From Capsaspora owczarzaki ATCC 30864 (lineage: Eukaryota; Opisthokonta; Filasterea): a stretch of DNA of 43,159 nt. Below are positions 1 through 8,266 of this stretch, piece by piece (the stretch's first letter is position 1; each line of letters starts with the position of its first letter). The position numbers were made by a program, and so were the translations under genes. The stretch is from the NCBI RefSeq assembly GCF_000151315.2, contig NW_011887299.1, positions 482,206 to 525,364 on the forward strand. The letters run 5' to 3'. Below the pieces are notes generated by a model, which saw nothing but the letters and a program-made list of their open reading frames with translations, was not told the origin of the DNA and did no database searches.

Positions 1-922
1 CATGCTCGTGTCGGCGCCAGGACTGCGGATCAAGAAGCTCCGCAAGCTACTCACCAAAGCGAGGCATGAGCCCAAACAACTCGCTAGCTGGAGAAGGCTC
101 CCGGAGCAATGGGTCGACATTGCCAAACTGTCTTGCTCCCCGCTGGTGGAGCGCAAACAAAGCGCTCTGCTATGGAGAATCGCACATGACACGGAGTGGC
201 TGGGCTGCCACGCCGCTCGGTACCTCCGCCGAAAAGACCCCGAAGCAGCAGAAAGCAAACTCAACTCAGGCGAGCTGGACTGCCCACACTGCCGAAGACC
301 AGACAAAGAGGAGACCTGGCCTCACATGATCGTGGAATGCCCTCTCGCGGAAGCAGTGTGGGGCGAAGCAGAGACGATCTTCAAGCGGGCTCACGGCTTT
401 TGGTTCCCTAGGCACGACGACTTCAAAATGCTCGGACCCTGGCGCACACACCGATACGAACTACTCATTGCGGACAAGAAGGACGACCACTCCCGCTCGT
501 GTCTCACCATCTTGTTCCACCTGGCCAGATGGTCACTCTGGACGTTGCGGTGCCGAGCTCGCTTCGATCACACAATCATCCACCCGACTCATGCCGTCGC
601 GCACTTCCGAAGCCTTGTTCTCAATCGTGCGAGACAAGACACCTTCACGTGCCGCAAAAACAAAGAACTCAAGAGAAGCCCAGGCTTCCATAAGCTCTGG
701 GGCAACGCACTCGCAATCGAGCCCGACTCGACTCTCCAAAAGATGATTCTCGTCCTCTGTGACGACCAAAATGTTGTTAGCACCCCAGACATCATATCTG
801 GGCTGCAGATGTTTGACTAGAGCTGCGTACGCCAATGCCAGCGGCGCAGCTCAGCGAACTTTTGTTGTTACGACGGTGTGAGTACTGTTAAATACAAATA
901 CACATCGGTTTGAAAAAAAAAA
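1..922 (+). mobile_element. 3' end of a LINE (non-LTR retrotransposon)
   Basis: This is the tail of a LINE entering from the left edge of the window. It consists of the ORF2 C-terminus (stop at 818-820), a 3' UTR of about 90 bp, and a short A-run at 913-922 that looks like the terminal poly(A). The element is 5'-incomplete only because the window begins inside it. The reading frame is open to the left edge with no break seen. Whether it belongs to the same family as the LINE ORF1 pieces further right cannot be decided, because no overlapping part is present. Confidence 0.75.
2..820 (+). CDS. LINE ORF2 C-terminal region (partial)
   Basis: This is the C-terminal 272 residues of a LINE polyprotein, beyond the reverse transcriptase core. 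It shows the zinc-binding module that follows the RT in many LINE ORF2 proteins: a CPHC pair near residue 94, then H...C in HMIVECP about 15 residues later (C-x2-C-x13-H-x4-C), followed by a Trp-rich stretch typical of that domain. The Met at position 2 is only the window edge and not a real start. ORF2 proteins act in target-primed reverse transcription. This part binds nucleic acid and is not catalytic. A host protein is unlikely because the frame ends in a 3' UTR with an A-tail beside other transposons. Confidence 0.7.
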   Translation: MLVSAPGLRIKKLRKLLTKARHEPKQLASWRRLPEQWVDIAKLSCSPLVERKQSALLWRIAHDTEWLGCHAARYLRRKDPEAAESKLNSGELDCPHCRRPDKEETWPHMIVECPLAEAVWGEAETIFKRAHGFWFPRHDDFKMLGPWRTHRYELLIADKKDDHSRSCLTILFHLARWSLWTLRCRARFDHTIIHPTHAVAHFRSLVLNRARQDTFTCRKNKELKRSPGFHKLWGNALAIEPDSTLQKMILVLCDDQNVVSTPDIISGLQMFD

Positions 923-1181
923 GAAAGTGAAACCAACGACTGAGCTTCGATCTCGATTTTGTCAAACAGTCAAACGATGAGATTCTATTGTCCCTTCCCC
1001 CCTTCCCTTCCCACTTCTTCCCCCAGTCAGTCAATAAATACATTCTCAACTTGTCATGCGCATTTATCTCAATCTCTTTTCATGTACACAGCCCGAACGG
1101 AATGAGTAAAAATGTTGTTTTCTTTGCCCATTCAAAATCCCGCAAAAACTACCACCGGCTAGCCTCGCCGGCTGGACGGTG
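923..1181. other. Spacer without recognised gene
   Basis: This A/T- and pyrimidine-rich spacer lies between the LINE tail and the left LINE ORF1 fragment. It contains a plus-strand AATAAA at 1033-1038 after a C/T-rich tract. I see no coding potential beyond short random frames. Confidence 0.4.
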
Positions 1182-1745
1182 TTAGGTATCTAACCAATTT
1201 GCCCATGTCAACTTCGACGAGTTGACATTGTACCTTTTTAGGTCAGTTGGTTTTGGGAGGGCAAACTCAATCCCTAACAGACGGACGCAGACTCGGTGTA
1301 AGACCTTGGTAGGGTTAGCCAGGCAATGTTGTTGTAAAGTGTTGTATTTCACTTTGCAGACTGAACTGCAATTCCAAATGCATGCAAACAAACAATACAA
1401 AGACATCAACGCCGAGTCTTCTTAGCAAAGAACGACCCAGTCGGGACCGCAGAGCCTGCGGGTCCTGACACTCTACCCCCTCCCGGTCCTCCCCGCGGAG
1501 AAGAGTATGAAGGGCCCACCGGTGTGGACCCAGGACGCGACGTCGGCAACGCCGATGCCGACTTGACAAGTGGACTTGCTGCAGGACTTGCAGCAGCTGT
1601 AGGCGGGGTTGCCACGGAACGCGCAGCAACTGCAGATGGGGTTGCCACTGAACGCGTAGCAACGGGTGTCGCACTAGCTTGAGGTGGAGCTTGGCCAGCT
1701 GGAGTAGCGGGCGTGCGACTAGCCGTGGGTTGAACAGGATTCGGC
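1182..1745 (-). mobile_element. LINE ORF1 3' part plus downstream ORF start (left fragment)
   Basis: On the minus strand the first 340 bp encode the low-complexity, Ala/Pro/Thr/Ser-rich C-terminus of a LINE ORF1 protein, ending in FAKKTRR and a stop at 1406-1408. The next ATG overlaps that stop (TGATG) and opens a 74-residue frame running to 1182. I do not recognise this second frame. It lacks an obvious endonuclease motif, so it may be ORF2 5' sequence, a spacer ORF or UTR. The ORF1 frame at 1745 (reading NPVQPT) matches the frame left on the far side of the chromovirus at 6901 (ending AQPAN). Both are therefore halves of one LINE split by the insertion. The outer 285 bp recur inverted at 7973-8257. 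Confidence 0.6.
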
Positions 1746-4700
1746 TGCTATCCGACCCCCGATCCCATTCGTTTGCTTGAGCGCCTGCGCAAAGCGAAGA
1801 TCATTTCCAGGTTCGATCTTACGTGTGCCTATGGGCAGTTACGCCTAACGAAGGCTAGCGAGAAGTTCACGGCATTCCAGGTCGATCGCAATGTGTTTCA
1901 GTCGCGAGTGATGCCTTTTGGACTGGTCAACGCACCCGCCGTCTTCCAGCGTTTTATGGATTCAGTGCTACGGCCACTCGAGGACTTCGCTGGTGGCTAC
2001 TTTGATGACTTGATCGTTTTTTTCTGAAAGCGAGGAGGAGCACATCGAGCATGTTCGCGCTCTGCTCCGCATTCTTCAAGAGCACCAATTGTTCCTGTCG
2101 ATCAACAAGTGCACGTTCCATGTCGACAAGGTCACGTTCTTGGGCTTTGAGGTCTCGCCTGAGGGCATTGCGGTTGACCCGACCAAGATTGCTGCCATCA
2201 CCAAGTGGCCAGCACCGACAAATGTGAAAGGCGTGCAAGAATTGCTTGGTTTTGCAAATTTTGTTCGTCGTCACATTTGGCGTTTTGCTGAAATTGTTCG
2301 ACCCCTGACATCGCTGTTGGGCAAGAACACGCCATTTGTGTGGACACCTGAGCGTGAAGCGGCTTTTCAGCTGCTGAAGCGCAAATTCTGCGAGGCTCCG
2401 GTTTTGGCCTTCCCGGACCATTCACGACCTTATGAAGTATACGCTGATGCTTCTAATGTCGCGATTGGTGGTGTGCTGATGCAGCGCAATGCGAAAGGCG
2501 AGAGATGTATGGTTGCCTATTACTCCCGCACTCTCCGTCCTGCCGAGACTCGCTACAAAGTCGGTGAGCAGGAGCTCCTTGCCATTGTGGAGTGCTTGGA
2601 GACCTGGCGCCACTACCTGTGGAGCAGTCGACAGCAGACGACAGTGCACTCGGACCATCGCAATTTGCGTGAATTCTCGTTTGCGAAAGAGCTCAGCTCC
2701 CGCGAGACCAATTGGAAGGAAAGGCTTGGTCGCTTCGATTTCGTGATCCTCCATATCGATGGCTCGCGTAATGGAGCGGCGGATGCTTTGTCGAGGACGG
2801 GAAGTGGTGCGACTCCACAACCCACTCGCCTCGAGCCCATCCTGCCTCCCAGCCTTTTCACCAAGATCGCTGCCCCTGTCACACGTGCGCAAGCGGTCGG
2901 TGATGCTACCCAGGATGGACATCGACCTCTCCTACTCTAGCGCGTATCATCCACAAGGAAACGGTCTTGTGGAACGGGTGAATCAAGCGCTGGAGTCATA
3001 CCTGCGAGCGTACGTCGGTGAAGCCGAGGATTGGTCAAGACTCCTCTGGCTGTGCGAGTTCACGTACAACAACACGGTGCACGCGGCGATCCAGTGCAGT
3101 CCGTTCATGGCCATGTACGGTTTCCAGCCGGAAATGGATGAGATTAACTTCAAGTCGCCGAAGGCACCTCAAACGGCAGCTGATCGCGTGGAGGAACTCA
3201 AGGCACTGCGTTTCTCGTTGAGAGCGAATATTCACCGAGCAAACATGTCCGCAGCCAAGTTCTATGATCGACACCACAAGGCAGCACCTCCGATCACGGT
3301 GGGCAGCCTAGTCACAGTTCTGCGTCGCAGTCAGACGGCCGAACAACCGTATGCCAAGTTGGCGTACGTACGCGATGGTCCCTTCAAGGTCGTGAAGCAG
3401 ATCAATGAGCGTGCCTTTGAGCTGGATCTAGGTGAAGCATCCAGCAAGTCCCGCACCTTCCATGTATCTGTCTTGGATTGTTTGTCGCTGATGACGTTGA
3501 AGGTCGGATTCGGCGAGTCCTGCCTCCTGTCAAGGACTGGGACGGAACAGTTCGACATCGAGTCGAGGCGGTGATTGATTCGACTCGTCACAGCGAGATT
3601 ATGTACTATCGCATCCGAAGGGTAGGCACCACTGCTCGTGAAGACACCTGGGAGCCAGCCAAAGACGTGTGGGCTCGCTTCCCCAGGGCCGTTCGTTTAT
3701 TCCATCTGGCCGAACCTTCTCTGCCCCAGCCTACGCGAGAGGAATTCGATATCCGTTTCACGAATGGATCGTCGTCGGTCCGATATCGCACCGTCGCCTT
3801 GTTCAATGGACGAAAGTCAAAGCAGACTCGAATTTCGCCACTCTTTTTGTCGGCAAAGACCGGTGCTGATGTGACATCAGAGATGGACGTGGTCAAGGTC
3901 TTGTTGGCGAGGCCCTTGTCAACCATCTTCTTCAGAGCGTCCTGCTGCGCGGGTGATTGCGGACGCATTGCTGCATGGAACAGCTTCGCGCCCGGCATGA
4001 GCTCAATGTGCATGTCATAGCCTTCACGATGCGGTGGTAGCTGCGCAGCTGCGTCGGGGTCAACACTGATGCAAATGACTGGTACACTTTGGGAATGCGG
4101 TCAAACCAGTCTTTCTCGTCACCACGGTCACCCGAGTTGTCGTCCGCGGCCTCGTCATGGACATCATCAGATGCAGCTTGCGACGCTGATTCCAACGGTA
4201 TACCGCTTGCGGGGGCTGCGGCGTCGCTGGGAGGCGAGGGAGGCGAAGAAACCGACGCAGAAATTTTGCTGGGCACAGATGTCGTCTCCTCGCGCCCGCC
4301 TGCCGCCTGTGCACTGCTGGCCGGTGTGCGCGTGGCCTCGCCAGACTCAGAATTTGACGGCGATTCTGGGGGTGTGCCGCGCGACGGGCCTGGGTGCGAC
4401 TGAGGGGGTGGGAGCAGCGGTGGCGCAGGCATTGGGTTTTCGCTGACTGTGTTGCTTGCGCTGTTTCCGACCTCGTTCGAGTCGCTGCCTCCTGGGGTAG
4501 TTTTCGATGCTGGTTCTGATGGTGCTGCCTGCGCAGGGCGAGGCACTGTCGGTGCGGCCGCAGGAGCCGCGTCGGTGTCAAAGCGCTTTGCCGTTCGCTT
4601 GTCGTTGGTGCGCCCGCCACGCGCAGTTCGTGCTGTCTGGTTCTGTCGCAGCCGCGGCGCTGCCACACGCTGGGCTGTGAGTGTCGGTGTCAATAACGCG

Positions 4701-6900
4701 CTGTGGGGAGGCGTAGGGAGGAGGCCAGGGCGACAGCCGGCCGTCGAGGGTGTCGAAGCAGAGGACTGACTGCTTTGCACAGGGATGTGCATTGTTCGTT
4801 TGAAGTCGATTTGAGGGTTGTTCCTTTCCAGCCAGTCCGCCCCAAGGATGAGAGGTACGACTGGCGTCGATGTGATCAGAGGCTGGATCACCTCACGGTG
4901 CTTGCCGAGCGAGAGGCCGACTCTGCATTGCTCGCTGATTTTCAATGGTTGCCCATTGACTGATTGGACTGTGATTGGTTTGGCCATACGTGAACGTTTG
5001 ACAGACAATTTATTTGCGAACTCGTCATCCATCAACGTTACAGTAGCGCCACTGTCAACCAGAACGGGCGTGCTCACAGGCTGGGACTTGGGACGGTCCA
5101 GGTTGCAAACACGAGCTGGAAAAACAAAGGCGCCGTTTTCTTGCCCACTCGTCAGATGGCCCTGGCGGTGGGCTGGGCTTTTCCCTGCTGGGATTGGCCC
5201 TGCTGGCCTTGCTGCTGCGGCTCGTCGTCGTCGTCGTCGTCGTTGTCGTCGGCAGCCCAGTGCGCGAACAGGGCGGCAGCGAGCTGCTTCTTGGAGAAGC
5301 GCGTGAGGCACCTGCTGGCAATGTGACCCGGCTCCCTGCACTTGTAGCAGAGGCCTTTCGCCAAGCATTCCGCGCGCTCCTTGTCAGTGATTGGTGAAGA
5401 GGACGAGCGCTGCGACGGGTCCGGCTTGTTGTTGTGCGCTGCCCTGTTGCCGTTGCCGTTGCGGTTACCGTTACCGTTGCCGTTGCCGCGGGCCGAATTG
5501 TTGTAAGTCGCATAGTTGCCACCATTGCGACCGGCGTTGTTGTTGTTGTTGCTGTTGTTGCTGTTGCTGTTGTTGTGACCGCGGTTGTCGCTGCTGTCAA
5601 GCGGGGTGTTGTCGCTCACCCTGTTGCCGTTGTTTCTGCGCTTCGGCTCGAATTGCATCGAGTACAGGATCGAGGCCTTGATGCTCGCCAACGTCTCATC
5701 CAAGGACCAGTCGAGGGCATGGGTGGCGTACACGACGGGCGGCAGGGCTGCGAGCAAGTCCTGCTTGATGCCGTCCTCGGTGATGTTGATGCCGCGAATG
5801 CGACTCAGCCTCTCAACCGTCTCGACCACCTCCTTCACGCTGCGTGCCGTGTAGCGCAGGTCGGCCAGTAGCTGGCGCGCACGCGCTCCAGTCGTTTCGT
5901 CGCTGAACTTTCTCTTGAGCGCGGCCAGCAGCTCGTCCGAAGTGCTACCCGGTTTGTCGTCCAGCTCGTCCATGATGAACTCCAGTGCCGAGTCCGACAA
6001 GCAGGTAATGAGGACGGTAACCTTGTCCTTTTCAGTCAGTGAGACCATCTTGCAACGATTCGAAAAATTTCTCACAAAACGATCCAGGTTGTCGGCATTG
6101 CCATCGAACTTTGACACGCCGAAGAACTTGCACAGGTCGTTAAAACTCATGGAGGCCGTGACGCTGGTGTCTATCTCAGCCAGGATCTCGGCATTGTTTT
6201 GCTCGATACCCTGTGCCATTTGCTCGGGACTGAGCATAGACGTGTTGCTATCGGTGTCCGTGTCGCCACTGGCGTTCGAGGGGCCAGCGTCGCTCATGGT
6301 GAGATCTTGAATGAAAGATTGGAGAAAGGATTGAGAAAAAAGTGCGAGAAAAGTGAAAACCGCAAAGAACTGAAAAAGGAAAACACGTGAAGATGCGGGG
6401 AAAAGATAACAAAGAAAGACGGCCACAGCAGTGCCGAGTGCGATTGCAGTGCTGGGGTCGAAAAGGGGTCTTGATCACTGCGGTGTCTCGAACACAGCAG
6501 TCGTGGTGGGGAATGTGGAAGAACGAAGCAAAGTGAAAACAAAAATGCAAGGAATGAGGGGAGAAAGAGAAGGAAACGAAGAAAAAAAAATGAAATGAAA
6601 TGAGAAAAAAATTGAAAGAAACGTGGCAGAACAGAAAGAGAGAGAAAACGAGTCGTGATCACTGCGGCGTCTTGAGATGCAGCAGTCGTGGCAGTCGGGG
6701 AGAAGAGTCTGTCGATGAACACTGGGTGACAAAATGTTGATTCGTCAAATTGTCAGAGTCAGTGCAACGGTACGTCGATTGTCAGGCAATGTTCATGAAT
6801 AAAGGTATATTGACGAATGAACCATTCCCAGTATGGGAGACATGACAAACAACACAAGGTAATGCATGAAAGTAAGTAGGCATGCCAGTGGGGCATGACA
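1746..6900 (-). mobile_element. Broken Ty3/gypsy chromovirus inserted in LINE ORF1
   Basis: This is a fossil LTR retrotransposon of the chromodomain-bearing Ty3/gypsy group. Parts seen: one LTR (6735-6900); gag with a CCHC zinc knuckle and an aspartic protease with DSGA (about 4.0-6.3 kb, minus strand); the beginning of reverse transcriptase (about 3.6-4.0 kb, minus); most of RT and RNase H (about 1.75-2.85 kb, plus); and the integrase tail with a chromodomain (about 2.9-3.7 kb, plus). The pol half therefore lies opposite to gag, so the copy has been internally rearranged. No second LTR is seen. I estimate about five breaks in total. The remaining frames are long, which suggests a fairly recent loss. 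It sits inside the ORF1 of a LINE. Confidence 0.85.
6735..6900 (-). repeat. Single LTR of the chromovirus
   Basis: This 166-bp segment begins TG and ends CA on the element's strand. Its inner edge leads into a short leader before gag, and its outer edge abuts LINE ORF1 coding sequence. It is short for an LTR, though small LTRs are known in this group. The partner LTR was not found in the window, so the assignment rests on the TG...CA ends and the position. Confidence 0.5.
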
Positions 6901-7896
6901 GTTTGCGGGCTGAGCCGTACCGGACTTCGGCCACACGTTGCGCTGGGTGGGTGCTTTGGCAGCTTTGCCCTTGGGGCCCACCTGCACGAACTCGTCGTTG
7001 TTTGCCGTCTCAGCTTGGTCGGTGTTCCGGCGGGTCGTTTCATTTTCGTTGACTTCATGTCGGTTGTACTGGGTGCGGCGGGTCGGGCATGTCGCGTACT
7101 TGTGGTGTTGCTTGCAGTGGAAGCACTTGGTGGGCTGTCCTTTCACTTGGATTTGGACGTCACGGGGGAAGCCACTAGCAGACGTGACTTGAATGGAGTC
7201 AGGGACCTTGTCAATCACCTGCTTGACGTTCATGTCGCTGGTCAACGTAGCGTAGTAGATCCTTGTGCCCGTTTCGAAAGGACAGCCGTTTGGCGCTTTG
7301 CCAATGGAGCGATGGCACTTTTCGAACTTGAGTCCAGTTTTGGTGTTGAGCATATCCGCAATGGCTTCGTTGGAGTGGTGCATCGGGACGTTGTAGAGCA
7401 TCAGCACGACTTCCCTCAGGCACGCATTGGGATAGATGGTGATCATTCCAAACTGGATGCCCTTCTGGCACGCCTCGATGCCCTTCTGGCACGCCTCGGT
7501 CGCTTGGTTCGGGTGCTTGAAGACGATGCTCAGCTCATGCGGGCCAAAGTTGATGCCGCAGCAGCCCTCAGGGATGTGCTCCATCAGGAGCTTGGTGATC
7601 TCGTTGCCTCTTGTTGGCGCGAAGCGAGGTCCAGCTGACCACGACAGTGTGCTTCGAGCCGTCACCCATCAGAGAGGCGTTCAGGTTGAGCTCTTCGTTC
7701 AGCTTAGCGTAGTCGGGGTCGTTGACGTCGATCATCTCGAGACCGGACTTGGCCGGCAGCGCGGCGCCCGTCTTGGCGAGGGGGTTGCCGCCACCCCATG
7801 CTCCCATGCCTGGAGCGGCCGTGAGGCCGCCTTGGGGGTGGGCACGCGTGGGGGATGCTCGTCTCGAGTGGACGAGGAGGCTTGTTGGTCGGACAT
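6901..7896 (-). pseudogene. LINE ORF1 (gag-like) 5' part, frameshifted
   Basis: This is a minus-strand LINE ORF1 starting at the ATG at 7894-7896. It encodes an RNA-binding protein with a hydrophilic N-terminus, a middle region (IPEGCC...HELSIVFKHPNQ and following) resembling the RRM-like fold of gag-like LINE ORF1s, and one zinc knuckle, KCFHCKQHHKYATC (C-x2-C-x3/4-H-x4/5-C, slightly atypical spacing). The frame changes twice relative to an intact ORF: near 7800, where GGGNPLAKTG is read in a new frame, and near 7630, just after TVVVSW. It is interrupted at 6900 by the chromovirus. A tandem 24-bp duplication gives the repeated peptide EACQKGI near 7460-7500. Confidence 0.65.
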
Positions 7897-7972
7897 GGGA
7901 CTTCGACGATTCGAAAGGAAGGAGGAAAGCAAGGGAGAAAAATGCAAAGAGGGAATATAAAAAAGAGGACTG
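7897..7972 (-). other. Probable 5' leader of the minus-strand LINE
   Basis: This short pyrimidine-rich leader precedes the ORF1 ATG on the minus strand. Its outer edge at 7972 is the head-to-head junction with the inverted ORF1-tail copy that starts at 7973. Confidence 0.35.
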
Positions 7973-8257
7973 CCGCAGCAAGTCCACTGGTCAAGTCGGC
8001 ATCGGTGTTGCCGACGTCGCGTCCTGGGTCCACACCGGTGGGCCCTTCATACTCTTCTCCGCGGGGGAGGGCCGGGGAGAGTAGAGTGTCAGGACCCGCA
8101 GGCTCTGCGGTCCCGGCTGGGTCGCTCTTTGCTAAGAAGACTCGGCGTTGATGTCTTTGTATTGTTTGCATGCATTTGGAATTGCAGTTCAGTCTGCAAA
8201 GTGAAATAAAACACACTTTTCTACAACAGCATTGCCTGGCTAACCCTACCAAGGTCT
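7973..8257 (+). repeat. Inverted copy of LINE ORF1 tail (right fragment)
   Basis: This segment of about 285 bp matches 1296-1584 in reverse complement. It encodes the same ORF1 C-terminus (SPLVKSAS...GPSYSSPRG...FAKKTRR) with its stop at 8149-8151. The same TGATG overlap and the same downstream sequence follow, up to CCTACCAAGGTCT. By eye the two copies differ at few positions in the coding part. The downstream part has small differences that close the second frame here. The copy ends about 10 bp before the stop codon of the adjacent LRR gene and has no visible poly(A). Confidence 0.75.
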
Positions 8258-8266
8258 CACTTGATG

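Noticed and set aside
923-1181. A solo LTR or additional transposon
   Set aside because: There are no terminal TG...CA pair, repeat partner or primer site. Only an AATAAA is visible.
4069-5871. Several plus-strand frames of 100-160 codons
   Set aside because: They are shadows of the gag-protease region on the minus strand, rich in Ala/Arg/Val from GTC/GTT repeats.
6895-7638. 247-codon plus-strand frame
   Set aside because: It is the shadow of LINE ORF1 on the opposite strand. The zinc knuckle and RRM-like features are on minus.
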